Of a stretch of 40,677 nt of DNA, positions 22,541 through 29,190 are shown piece by piece. The position numbers were made by a program, and so were the translations under genes. Origin of the DNA: a virus; IMG/VR virus record IMGVR_UViG_3300006805_000011, positions 1 to 40,677 of that record; one strand, 5' to 3'. Position 1 is the stretch's first letter, and each line of letters starts with the position of its first letter. The notes beneath the pieces are model-generated. The model ran no database searches, was not told the DNA's origin, and saw only the letters and a program-made list of their open reading frames with translations.

Positions 22541-22832
22541 GAAATGGATTAAGTCTGGTTGCTGTATATCTTGCGGCTCAGGGCTAGTGCGCGTCGTGGA
22601 CGATAAAATGTGGTGCTTCTGTTGCGGCATGAACGCCGAAGCATCCGACTATGAGAAGTGCTCGCTAAATGAAGACGAGCTAAGAGAATGTCTGCGTAGA
22701 GAGCCGGGGTTGGCGCATCAAATAATTGAAAGGGTTCATTCACCGATGTCTCACCGAGGAGATAGCGTGATAACAAAACCCATTAGAATAAAGAAGGATG
22801 ATAACAATGATACAGTACCCACAGATAGCTAG
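22533..22832 (+). CDS. zinc-ribbon hypothetical protein (99 aa)
   Basis: The N-terminal half is a four-Cys ribbon: CCISCGSGLV and MWCFCCGMNA (C-x2-C ... C-x2-C). The C-terminal half is charged and helical (NEDELRECLRREPG), with a polar, likely disordered tail. It overlaps the HNH stop by 8 nt (ATGACTAA). Function unknown; together with the products of 21305 and 22076 it makes three Cys-rich proteins in a row. Confidence 0.68.
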   Translation: MTKKWIKSGCCISCGSGLVRVVDDKMWCFCCGMNAEASDYEKCSLNEDELRECLRREPGLAHQIIERVHSPMSHRGDSVITKPIRIKKDDNNDTVPTDS

Positions 22833-23049
22833 TATCGTAGCTCCGGATAGCATCCCAGAAGCGGAGATAGGTAAGTATGTTAGTGCAGCTAGCGCATTGA
22901 TAATACGTAGCTTGACTAATGTGAACAGGCGACAACCGCCGATGCTTAGACATGTGACGGGCAGGCGCTACGACCTGCACTATACACTGGAGACGGTCGA
23001 TGCCCAAGAAACGCAAAAATACATCGCGTCGCTGGCTAAGGCGAAGTAG
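22807..23049 (+). CDS. hypothetical protein (about 80 aa)
   Basis: I prefer ATG 22807 (MIQYPQIASIVA), which has GAAGG 9 nt upstream; ATG 22798 in the same frame is the alternative. The protein has a helical middle (AEIGKYVSAASALIIRSLT), a basic stretch (NRRQPPMLRHVTGRR) and a helical end. It overlaps both neighbours. Not recognised. Confidence 0.62.
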   Translation: MIQYPQIASIVAPDSIPEAEIGKYVSAASALIIRSLTNVNRRQPPMLRHVTGRRYDLHYTLETVDAQETQKYIASLAKAK

Positions 23050-23716
23050 CCTAGCCTCGCACTACGAGACAGCAGACAGGTGGCCAGTTAATAGCCATCC
23101 ATCATTAGCGCCGATTTATTTCCATCGCTACAGACTAGTTCGCCCAGAGTGGCGGCCTATCGGCTTCATACATCACACAACGGGCACTAGACTATATGCG
23201 TTTGTAGATGAAGCTAGCGGTGGAGATGTGGTTATTATGCACGCGGAAATTCCGAGCCCGAAATACGGTAGGGCCAGGGGCCTTAAGTTCGGTGACCCAC
23301 TTTACTCAGAGCGATTACGACTATACACAGACCATGCGCAAATTTGGACCACGGCATTCGCTGAGCTATGTAGGCACATAGGAAGCGGCAACATCGGAGA
23401 GCCACGGAATAATGAACATCGAGTCCTGTTTGAGCATTGGCTATGCAGAAAGTACTCGGGTACGAGGGTGGCTGCAATTAGCAGCGGAATGCTAGCACTG
23501 CAAGGATACTGGATGCCTTTTCTTGGCATGACCTACGCCAACGGTGTACGAAAGACGCTCATGTGTGCGCTTAATAGGTGGCCCACAATGGCGCTATTAA
23601 TAGAGAGGTGTCTAAATGAAATCACGAATGTCGTTCAGAAAACAGAAGAGCGAGAATATTCTTACTCAAACATTGCCAGAATTACAGCCTACAGATCCAA
23701 GAGGTCCGGCGTATGA
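23000..23716 (+). CDS. hypothetical protein, basic N-terminus (238 aa)
   Basis: ATG 23000 has GGAG 7 nt upstream and lies 50 nt inside the previous gene. The N-terminal ~20 residues are strongly basic (KKRKNTSRRWLRRSS). The body is mixed, with many aromatic residues (APIYFHRYRLVRPEWRPIGF, WMPFLGMTYANGV) and a conserved-looking EHWLCRKYSG. I see no catalytic motif. Its end overlaps the next gene by 101 nt in another frame, an unusually long overlap. Confidence 0.6.
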   Translation: MPKKRKNTSRRWLRRSSLASHYETADRWPVNSHPSLAPIYFHRYRLVRPEWRPIGFIHHTTGTRLYAFVDEASGGDVVIMHAEIPSPKYGRARGLKFGDPLYSERLRLYTDHAQIWTTAFAELCRHIGSGNIGEPRNNEHRVLFEHWLCRKYSGTRVAAISSGMLALQGYWMPFLGMTYANGVRKTLMCALNRWPTMALLIERCLNEITNVVQKTEEREYSYSNIARITAYRSKRSGV

Positions 23717-24062
23717 GTTTGTCGCTCGCGTAGCTAGGGAAAGGTCGATTAACTTCAGCGCTATTGCCAGGTCCATGAACTTATCCTGGACGCGAGACAT
23801 TGTGCCAGCCATCCTCGATGATATGGTAGCTACGCAAGAATTGCGGGATGCCATAGCGAGCATTAAGCACACGCTGCAAGATAGCATATTACATGTGGCG
23901 CTTTTCGGTAAGGAGAATGCGAAGGTCGATCCCGTGGCCGCGAGAGAAGCTATTAAGCTGATAGACTCAGGGGCCTTGTTGTCGGACTTTGATACAGACA
24001 AGCCACAGGATTCTGCCATTACAGAGAAGTTCCTTACCGAGTTGGGGTTAAAGAAGGAATAG
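23616..24062 (+). CDS. hypothetical HTH-like protein, remote small-terminase candidate (148 aa)
   Basis: The N-terminus is basic. Residues ~35-75 look like a winged or simple helix-turn-helix (FVARVARERSINFSAIARSMNL, SWTRDIVPAILDDM), followed by helices (QELRDAIASIKHTLQDSIL) and a conserved-looking VAAREAIKLIDSG. This arrangement, an HTH then an oligomerising helical region, is what small terminase subunits show, and no such gene was found beside TerL. The remote position argues against that, so DNA-binding regulator is equally possible. The SD GAGAGG precedes the ATG. It ends the rightward block, converging with 24072. Confidence 0.6.
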   Translation: MKSRMSFRKQKSENILTQTLPELQPTDPRGPAYEFVARVARERSINFSAIARSMNLSWTRDIVPAILDDMVATQELRDAIASIKHTLQDSILHVALFGKENAKVDPVAAREAIKLIDSGALLSDFDTDKPQDSAITEKFLTELGLKKE

Positions 24063-24071
24063 GTCCTTGGC

Positions 24072-24281
24072 CTACTTACCCTCGGCTTGCTTAGCCTTTA
24101 CGGACCGAAGCACGTCGTCGATTCTGGCTATATACCCCGCCAGAAAGGCTTCCCGCACCTCATCCTCGATATGCACGCAGTGGCAACACTCGTTACATTC
24201 GATGTATGCCAGATCGGCGGCAAATTCTTCGGCTCTGGCTATTGCCGCTTGCTGCGGCGTTAATTGCTTGATGTTGCTCAT
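24072..24281 (-). CDS. hypothetical small protein (69 aa) with His/Cys cluster
   Basis: A helical N-terminus (KQLTPQQAAIARAEEFAADLAY) leads into a dense Cys/His stretch, CNECCHCVHIEDE, which may bind a metal, and then a second helix (REAFLAGYIARIDDVL). AGGAG lies 6 nt before the ATG. It is the last gene of the leftward early-type block. Not recognised. Confidence 0.65.
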   Translation of the reverse strand: MSNIKQLTPQQAAIARAEEFAADLAYIECNECCHCVHIEDEVREAFLAGYIARIDDVLRSVKAKQAEGK

Positions 24282-24288
24282 ACCACTC

Positions 24289-24579
24289 CTAATTCATTAC
24301 ATCGTCTAAGACTAGGTGCTTGCTTAGCTGTGAGCCAATATCTTCGGACACATTTGATATAGCCGCTAAGATATCCTCCCTTTGGCCCTTGTCGGTCAGC
24401 GCTAGCCTCACGCGCAATGCGGCTAGAATGCCAATGGCCTTAGCAACTAGAACGGATGGTTCTAATCTTCCTAGCTCGCTAAAGTTACTAGACGCGAATT
24501 CCCTTGATATTTGTGCTGCCATTTCAGGGGAGTTTAGCGATATACTTTTCATGTCCGTAGCCTTGATTATGCGTGTCAT
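24289..24579 (-). CDS. hypothetical helical protein (96 aa)
   Basis: The protein is helical throughout (SPEMAAQISREFASSNFSEL, VAKAIGILAALRVRLALTDK), acidic at the end, with no motif recognised. AAGGG precedes ATG 24579. A 13-bp sequence shared with the SSB/primase gap lies 13 nt upstream of the start codon (24593-24605). Confidence 0.65.
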   Translation of the reverse strand: MTRIIKATDMKSISLNSPEMAAQISREFASSNFSELGRLEPSVLVAKAIGILAALRVRLALTDKGQREDILAAISNVSEDIGSQLSKHLVLDDVMN

Positions 24580-24592
24580 ATTGTACCCTTTA

Positions 24593-24605
24593 TGTGTAAG
24601 ATGCT
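24593..24605. promoter_or_regulatory. second copy of the TGTGTAAGATGCT element
   Basis: These 13 bases match 20767-20779 exactly, but without the left arm of the dyad. In both places the reverse complement (AGCATCTTACACA) lies just upstream of a leftward start codon (24579 here; 20742 for the SSB candidate). It may be a shared regulator site; chance is not excluded. Confidence 0.45.
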
Positions 24606-24721
24606 TATAGTCTAGTTAGTCGCGCACTCCTGAATGCTCTTTGTATCACCAAAGCTGGATCTTCATCGGCGCGAACGTTGGTAGCTTCCAAGATCTCCCT
24701 TGCCCTTTCTTCATGTTATGT

Positions 24722-25075
24722 TTAATGCTTATGTGGCGATGTCTCTAATACTAAATCGGCATCGTCATATAGAAACTTGCGAATATTTTCTAAGTCTGAG
24801 CCAAATATTTGTTCGGCGCTTGCACCTGGTTGCGCTTTATAAAAAGCTGTCAACCATCGCCCTCTATCCTCGATAGCCTTTACAAGGGTACGCAATTTCG
24901 CAAGATGGAAGGTTGAACAAACCCGCGCACCTGTGGGGAGATGCGTTAGATGCCACATACCCTTAGGATCGCTGCGATATGCGCCAAATAACCCAACCTT
25001 ACCCAGCTTATGTCCGGCAACATTCTCGGGACCTCTTTCGGTCGCGATGAGGAATATGAATTTGATGTCTTTCAT
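24722..25075 (-). CDS. hypothetical protein (117 aa)
   Basis: ATG 25075 overlaps the preceding TGA (ATGA) and gives MKDIKFIFLIATERGPENV; an upstream TTG in frame is less likely. The protein has GKVGLFGAYRSDPKGMWHLTH, LPTGARVCSTF and a helical end (SDLENIRKFLYDD). It is coupled to the DUF7007-like gene. Early-region phage or plasmid hypotheticals with such composition often act on the host, but nothing here shows how. Confidence 0.65.
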   Translation of the reverse strand: MKDIKFIFLIATERGPENVAGHKLGKVGLFGAYRSDPKGMWHLTHLPTGARVCSTFHLAKLRTLVKAIEDRGRWLTAFYKAQPGASAEQIFGSDLENIRKFLYDDADLVLETSPHKH

Positions 25076-25605
25076 GGTGATACTACCTGACAATCGCTAA
25101 GCAGGTTCGGACAACGGCGACTCTCGTATGAAGTAGCCGTAACAACGTAAATCTTATCGTCCGCAGTATAAACCTCGACCATACCGCTATCGAGACCCCT
25201 TGCTGCTACAATGAGATTCGGATGTCGTGCTTGACGCATTTCGGCATCCCGTTTGCGGTCTAGGTATCTTGCATACGCCTCAGTATCGGGAGTGATACCG
25301 CGCTCTACTAAATATTCCGGTATCCAAAGACTAAGGCTTTTGACAATCTCCTCATGCGTAGCAGAGCAATATAGTACGGCCATTGCTTCGGGAACCTCGA
25401 TAAAGATGATGTTAATTGCGACGTCCTCCTCGTATGCTAGGTACCCTTGCCACGCCATACCGCGAGACCGCGCTGCACAAGAGAGTCTCTTACTGGCTAC
25501 GCCACGCGCAACAAGGACGCCCCCGTGCCCCGCCGTTGTTACAAACGTAATTCCGCGTGCAATTTTAACCGACGTTTGAACTTTGCCCCAAGGTGAGTTT
25601 CTCAT
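25072..25605 (-). CDS. DUF7007-like hypothetical protein (177 aa)
   Basis: The opening SPWGKVQTSVKIARGITFVTT and TAGHGGVLVARG match the pattern 'SPWG-x-x-Q ... G-(I/V)-x-x-V-(S/T)-T-x-GHGG' of a small domain often found beside antirestriction genes on plasmids and phages (DUF7007 as I recall; to be confirmed). An acidic segment (YEEDVAINIIFIEVPE) follows. The second half is mixed, with EAYARYLDRKRDAEM. It lies in the same block as the ArdC-like gene, consistent with an early host-takeover or anti-defence set. GGAGG precedes the ATG. Confidence 0.68.
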   Translation of the reverse strand: MRNSPWGKVQTSVKIARGITFVTTAGHGGVLVARGVASKRLSCAARSRGMAWQGYLAYEEDVAINIIFIEVPEAMAVLYCSATHEEIVKSLSLWIPEYLVERGITPDTEAYARYLDRKRDAEMRQARHPNLIVAARGLDSGMVEVYTADDKIYVVTATSYESRRCPNLLSDCQVVSP

Positions 25606-25642
25606 TGTTCCTCCGTATGTTTTAATATTTCCACGTCGTCAT

Positions 25643-25945
25643 TTATCGCCAACGATAAAATGCATATCGATCTTCATCTTCCCATGGAAGATCCTCTTCG
25701 GGCGCATCGCGCATGTCGGACATATCAATGCGTAATTGGCGCGGACGGTTGTATGCGATGCTGCTTTCTCCGGTCGGGCAGATTACCGCGTCAACAATGT
25801 AGTACAAACCATGCGCATGATCGATATCGGCGCTGATTATAGGATCGCTAATAATACGATATGTGTCATCGCCGGGAACCTCGATAATACCACGAATTTC
25901 GCGATATGCGCCCGAGGCGGGATCGAGTACGTATTTGTTCTGCAT
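25643..25945 (-). CDS. hypothetical protein (100 aa)
   Basis: ATG 25945 has AAGGAG 7 nt upstream (a TTG two codons earlier is unlikely). The protein begins MQNKYVLDPASGAYREIRG, has beta-rich DTYRIISDPII and GLYYIVDAVIC, and ends with acidic and aromatic residues (EEDLPWEDEDRYAFYRW). Not recognised. It follows the 52-residue gene by 12 nt. Confidence 0.65.
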   Translation of the reverse strand: MQNKYVLDPASGAYREIRGIIEVPGDDTYRIISDPIISADIDHAHGLYYIVDAVICPTGESSIAYNRPRQLRIDMSDMRDAPEEDLPWEDEDRYAFYRWR

Positions 25946-25957
25946 ATTCAAACTCCT

Positions 25958-26116
25958 TTAATCAACTATCTTAATCAAGACACTGATCTTGCAATTCAGC
26001 CGCGCAAGATGCGCGTATACCTCGTTAGCCGTGCCTGCAATCATGAGCCTGCCCCGCTCGTCATGCGCTTCTATTGCCAGGTGCGCGTTATGTACTGTGA
26101 TGATAATTTGTTTCAT
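25958..26116 (-). CDS. small protein (52 aa), short gene in the leftward early block
   Basis: ATG 26116 overlaps the upstream TGA by the ATGA pattern and has GAGGGG upstream. The product begins MKQIIITVHNAHLAIEAHDE, continues through RGRLMIAGTANEVYAHLARL and ends with KISVLIKIVD. The alternating hydrophobic strands and one helix look like a small alpha/beta protein. It exactly fills the gap between two genes, which supports it strongly. Function unknown. Confidence 0.72.
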   Translation of the reverse strand: MKQIIITVHNAHLAIEAHDERGRLMIAGTANEVYAHLARLNCKISVLIKIVD

Positions 26117-26328
26117 ATGCCCCTCTCCGTGTGTCTACGCATCGCATCAGCGATATAACTAATATCGACGCTATCGCGGCTAAGCTTGAGCGTTGCAAGT
26201 GATTGCTCGATGAAATGGTGGATTTTCGCATCATTCCAGCGCTCTCTAGGTAATGCGCTTACGCTCTCTAACATGGCGTGAGTGACGGAGAGCGTGAGGC
26301 GATTGGGAAGGGGGAGGGATGCGGTCAT
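26113..26328 (-). CDS. hypothetical protein (71 aa)
   Basis: I choose ATG 26328 (MTASLPLPNRLTLSVTHAM), with AGG about 10 nt upstream; the frame is open to 26373. The protein is helical (HHFIEQSLATLKLSRD, ISYIADAMRRHTERG). Its TGA overlaps the next ATG. Not recognised. Confidence 0.6.
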   Translation of the reverse strand: MTASLPLPNRLTLSVTHAMLESVSALPRERWNDAKIHHFIEQSLATLKLSRDSVDISYIADAMRRHTERGI

Positions 26329-26415
26329 AAGTACATGCCTAACAAGATTATATTGATAGCCGCCAAGATGCATGTGTCGAGGTATTGGGAGACTGATAAA
26401 AGTTCGCGTTTTAAT

Positions 26416-26637
26416 TTACAGCTCATGCGCGGCACTCCTATTGGTTCTTATGTGATAATCTTCCCAGCTTAGTCCGTACTCGTCGAGCCGTCCAATGTCC
26501 TCGACCTCTTTCTCGGGGTCTTTGCAGTAGGCTTTGTACAATCGCAAGATGTCAGACAATCTGCTTTTGCAAGCATTGCGCACTATGTCTTTGCATTTTA
26601 AGTGTGTGCGTTCTGTTGTTATTGTTGTGGTGTTCAT
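26416..26637 (-). CDS. hypothetical protein (73 aa)
   Basis: The start is supported by AAGGGGGAACGG before ATG 26637. A Thr-rich, basic N-terminus (NTTTITTERTHLKCK) is followed by helices (RLSDILRLYKAYCKD) and an acidic stretch (KEVEDIGRLDEYGLSWED). It lies between the ArdC-like gene and the smaller early genes. Not recognised. Confidence 0.62.
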   Translation of the reverse strand: MNTTTITTERTHLKCKDIVRNACKSRLSDILRLYKAYCKDPEKEVEDIGRLDEYGLSWEDYHIRTNRSAAHEL

Positions 26638-26693
26638 GTTCCGTTCCCCCTTGTGTTATCATGCATATAATATCGACATACCGTGCAATAACT

Positions 26694-27560
26694 TTAGTGC
26701 GCTTCTAGCTTTTTTTCCTCATCGGCGCACGTAATATCGCGCACAACTCTATTATGTATAAGATCGCAAGCTTTTTGAGCCGCACTAGCAGCACTGGGTA
26801 ATAGCCTACAGTCAGACTTAATAGCCTTTAACCAATGTTGTAAGTAGCTCGTGCTGTTATCGAGCGTGCGATTGGCAATGTGGCAATCAGCGCATAAGAA
26901 AGAGGCCGCCAATTCTGCTACTAACTCCTCCTTGCCGTATTGCTCCAGGTCGGCGCGTGTATCTGTGACCTGGAACCGTGCTAGGCGTTGAGAGTGTCCC
27001 GTGGAGTGGGCCAACTCATGGAATAATGTTGAGTAATACGCCTCCGGCGAGTCGAATTGGGCGAGGTGAGGCATATATACCGCATCTTGTGAGGGTACGT
27101 AGTAAGCATTGCCACAATGGTGATGGATATTCGGGCCCGTCGCGTACTTAGCAACAAGCAACTCACATTGCTCGAGCGGACTATGCTTGGATAGCTCTAC
27201 TGCAATCGGTGTATAGTTATCTACTTGAGATGCCGCAAAGACAGTGCTATAGCGCACGCAAGCTTGACGCTGCGTCTTGCCGTTCTTATCTTCTTTCTCT
27301 AGGACACTCCAAAATACGACGGGTAGGCCCTTCTCCCCCCTGCGCACTTGCGCACCGAGAGTCGCCCATTGCTTGTAAGTAGCGTAGAGAGATTCTCCGG
27401 CGATGCTTAATATAACTCTATTAATGCCGTTATAGTGCTTGCCAGTAGCGGCATTCCGAGGCGTGCCTAGAGTGCGCCAGCTCTTACGCCAAGGCAAGCA
27501 TTGCTCTTGCTCGATAGCTTCTATAATGCGTTCGGTGACAATTTCATAAACCTTATTCAT
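26694..27560 (-). CDS. ardC: ArdC-type antirestriction protein (ssDNA-binding domain plus zincin domain)
   Basis: About 288 residues from MNKVYEIVTERI, where GGAG precedes ATG 27560; the frame is open to 27719 but without a supported start. The N-terminal domain (residues ~1-130) shows the ArdC/DUF1738 pattern: CLPWRKSW, PRNAATGKHYNGIN, YKQWATLGAQVRRGEKG and VVFW. The C-terminal domain has a zincin motif FHELAHSTGH (HExxH) with a later E in EELVAELAASFL. ArdC proteins protect incoming DNA from host restriction. As the first gene of its leftward block beside the control region, it would be expressed early, just after entry. A truncation is unlikely: both domains and the usual length are present. 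Confidence 0.9.
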   Translation of the reverse strand: MNKVYEIVTERIIEAIEQEQCLPWRKSWRTLGTPRNAATGKHYNGINRVILSIAGESLYATYKQWATLGAQVRRGEKGLPVVFWSVLEKEDKNGKTQRQACVRYSTVFAASQVDNYTPIAVELSKHSPLEQCELLVAKYATGPNIHHHCGNAYYVPSQDAVYMPHLAQFDSPEAYYSTLFHELAHSTGHSQRLARFQVTDTRADLEQYGKEELVAELAASFLCADCHIANRTLDNSTSYLQHWLKAIKSDCRLLPSAASAAQKACDLIHNRVVRDITCADEEKKLEAH

Positions 27561-27798
27561 ATGTGTGCTCCATGTTTGTCGCGTATTATTAATATCGACG
27601 CGTTTTCTGTGGATCTTGAGAGTATTTTTACTAATTACGTGTGAAATCCCAGAAATCACTAGGCGATTCTGCGAATAATAACTAGGACCAGATGCCTTTG
27701 CACAACCCCGCGGAATCATTGGCCTTTCCCGCTACCCCGCACCCTATGCAATTTTTGCGTAGTTTACGCTAAGTGCGCGATGTTCTTCGCGAGTTTAC

Positions 27799-27824
27799 TT
27801 AACTAGTATTATATTTCTAGTTAA
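27799..27824 (-). promoter_or_regulatory. leftward promoter -10 inside an operator-like palindrome
   Basis: TTAACTAG (27799-27806) and CTAGTTAA (27817-27824) form a perfect 8-bp inverted repeat, extendable to 10 bp with one mismatch. Its 10-nt centre contains TATAAT on the minus strand (27813-27808). The -35 region is poor (TTACCC, 17 nt away). The arrangement suggests that the ArdC block promoter is controlled by a dimeric regulator or by a host factor. Confidence 0.6.
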
Positions 27825-28008
27825 CTAAGAGGGTAATGTTATCAATACGTTGCGCGTAAGTAGTAGTGTCCGCCTCATGTGTGGTGTGAATGGTTCCGGA
27901 TACTTGGAGCCGATGGACAAGCCCCCGAAGCCTAGGATTTAGATGACACTCTCCCAGCGAAATAAAAAATAAAATTGCAGGCTTAACTAGCGCCGGGGCA
28001 TACCTGGC

Positions 28009-28059
28009 ACTACTACCGGACTTGAGGATAAGGTACTTATCCGAGAGGACGGTAGTAGT
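28009..28059. repeat. nested hairpin: 10-bp outer and 7-bp inner stems
   Basis: The outer arms ACTACTACCG (28009-28018) and CGGTAGTAGT (28050-28059) pair perfectly. Inside, GGATAAG (28026-28032), a GTA loop and CTTATCC (28036-28042) pair perfectly. A short T-rich tail (TTTCTC) follows on the plus strand. It could act as a terminator, a structured RNA or a protein-binding origin element. Confidence 0.75.
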
Positions 28060-28095
28060 TTTCTCATCACGTTATCCCGCCTTGTCCCTTTATCC
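28026..28095. promoter_or_regulatory. cluster of TTATCC hexamers, possible DnaA-box-like origin region
   Basis: GGATAA at 28026 and TTATCC at 28037, 28072 and 28090 give four copies of the first six bases of the DnaA box (TTATCCACA) in 70 bp, beside an AT-rich tract. None is a full nine-base match (the best is TTATCCATG), and two form the arms of the inner hairpin, so this is a weak candidate. Confidence 0.35.
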
Positions 28096-28341
28096 ATGAG
28101 AAGGTAGTGAAGGGGAAGAAGGGGGCAATACATACACCGAGGGTTAGCATTGAGGCTTATATACCACAACTATAGGAGTAGATTTGACAAAATGCTGCCG
28201 CAAGCTATCGACAGGATTGCCTTTTTAGATATTTTTCGCACCGCTAAAAACTTTTCCTCGAAATCGTCAAGAGCATGACGAAAATTAATCTTGTAAGTGC
28301 CTGTAATGATTATTTTTGCGGAATCCCACCGTACCTAGCAT

Positions 28342-28371
28342 TTGACAATGCTTTTCACTAGAATGAATATT
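28342..28371 (+). promoter_or_regulatory. candidate rightward promoter
   Basis: TTGACA at 28342-28347 is a perfect -35 hexamer. With an 18-nt spacer it faces AATATT (28366-28371), which matches TATAAT at four positions. A second TTGACA at 28184 has no good -10. It would add to transcription through the structured leader. Confidence 0.4.
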
Positions 28372-28439
28372 CTACACCACTATAGTATTAATTTCATTAT
28401 TGAAATTGTACCTCCCTCCCTCCTCTCTTCATTTTCTTA

Positions 28440-28468
28440 ATCTTACTTTTGTGAGGAAATGCTATAAT
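28440..28468 (+). promoter_or_regulatory. extended -10 promoter of the late/structural operon
   Basis: TGCTATAAT (TATAAT at 28463-28468) is a perfect extended -10 box preceded by a T-rich, weak -35 region. It lies at the left end of the hairpin-rich leader and is the only strong rightward promoter seen before the structural genes. Transcription should start near 28475. Confidence 0.7.
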
Positions 28469-28474
28469 TAGAGT

Positions 28475-28702
28475 AGGCGCTATAAGGAAGAAACGAGGCA
28501 ACGAGTTTCTGACGTTCTGGGAACAAGGCGATAGCCTTGTGACTCACAACGCAACTTGCTAAGCAAGGCAACAGAATATGTAACGCTACACGGCAGGAAA
28601 GTGTAGTTCTAGATAAAACCTTCTGCCCTCTAGAGCAATTCAATCAAAATTCTCGCGTACTTAGGGCCCCGAGACCCCGCGCTTGACCGAGGGCTTCTTT
28701 TT
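28475..28702 (+). ncRNA. structured leader RNA with five hairpins and a terminator-like end
   Basis: In order: AGAAAC/GTTTCT (28489-28510); ACAAGGC-GATA-GCCTTGT (28523-28540); CTTGC-TAA-GCAAG (28555-28567); CTACAC/GTGTAG (28586-28606); and TCTAGA/TCTAGA (28608-28634). A weaker GCCC.CG/CG.GGGC stem at 28666-28694 follows and is trailed by TTCTTTTT. There is no open frame with an SD. It may be a cis-acting antitermination or attenuation leader for the late operon, or an independent small RNA. Seen: the hairpins. Inferred: the role. Confidence 0.6.
28666..28702 (+). terminator. attenuator-like terminator before the first late gene
   Basis: GCCCCG (28666-28671) can pair with CGAGGGC (28688-28694) with one bulge, and TTCTTTTT follows (28695-28702). 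It is weaker than the terminators at 12674 and 37015. Its place after a structured leader and 27 nt before the first structural gene fits conditional termination. Confidence 0.5.
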
Positions 28703-28728
28703 AAACCCTATCCGACCAATAGGACCAC

Positions 28729-29178
28729 ATGACCGAAGATTACCTCGTCTCAGCTCGTATCAGAGCTGATGCACTACAACTAACTCCACCATCGCCAGCA
28801 AGTAAGCTATTCGCCGAGATTCAAGCTCGCTGCCCCATTGATAAGCTCTACGCTGTCATTCCTACCGAGACCGGTTTTGCCTATCGGGAAATAGGCGACG
28901 TAGTGATTACCTTCATCCCGAAGGGTTCTACGCTTGACGTTCCGCCACTTCCCGAGATTCGGCTAGTCCCCGCTCCGCGAACGGAAACCGACCTCCCTGC
29001 CCCTAAAAAGAGGCGGCCTAGGGTGCGGGCCCAACCCAAAGAAGATCTCTCAATAGAAGCCAAAAGCGACGCTCAGCCAAACCGGCTAACCAGCGGTTCT
29101 CAGGTTCCAGAGGTTGGTGAGATTACCAAATGTACAAACCCCGACGACCCCTCGCTAAGGGTATGGGGGCATAACTAG
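28729..29178 (+). CDS. hypothetical first gene of the late operon (149 aa)
   Basis: The start ATG has AGGACCA 8 nt upstream. The N-terminal ~80 residues look folded (DKLYAVIPTETGFAYREIGD, VVITFIPKGSTLDVPPLPEI). The C-terminal half is Pro/Lys/Glu-rich and probably disordered (PAPKKRRPRVRAQPKEDL). No family was recognised. As the leader gene of the structural operon it could be a minor virion or assembly protein. Confidence 0.65.
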   Translation: MTEDYLVSARIRADALQLTPPSPASKLFAEIQARCPIDKLYAVIPTETGFAYREIGDVVITFIPKGSTLDVPPLPEIRLVPAPRTETDLPAPKKRRPRVRAQPKEDLSIEAKSDAQPNRLTSGSQVPEVGEITKCTNPDDPSLRVWGHN

Positions 29179-29190
29179 GATTAATAAATC

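Larger units (their letters stand above)
27561..28728. other. 1.17-kb non-coding control region between divergent blocks
   Basis: No convincing gene is present on either strand. From left to right it holds: the ArdC 5' leader (27561 to about 27805); small hairpins at 27757-27769 and 27776-27791; a palindrome around a leftward TATAAT (27799-27824); a large nested hairpin (28009-28059); four TTATCC/GGATAA hexamers (28026-28095); an AT-rich tract from about 28180 to 28440 with promoter-like TTGACA sites; a hairpin AATTTCA/TGAAATT (28390-28407) followed by a pyrimidine run; and the late promoter and structured leader (28463-28702). It is a likely transcription and possibly replication control hub. 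Confidence 0.75.

Noticed and set aside
24084-24100. Possible terminator between the converging blocks near 24062
   Set aside because: Only a 4-bp stem (GGCT/AGCC) with TTT; too weak to call.
24605-24710. Short minus-strand open frame between 24579 and 24722
   Set aside because: About 34 codons without a usable start codon and SD; left as unassigned gap.
26694-27719. Longer ArdC start at 27719
   Set aside because: The extension has no family similarity; ATG 27560 has an SD and begins at the typical N-terminus.
27561-28728. tRNA genes in the non-coding region
   Set aside because: No cloverleaf with a TTCRA loop and acceptor pairing was found by eye there, or elsewhere in the window.
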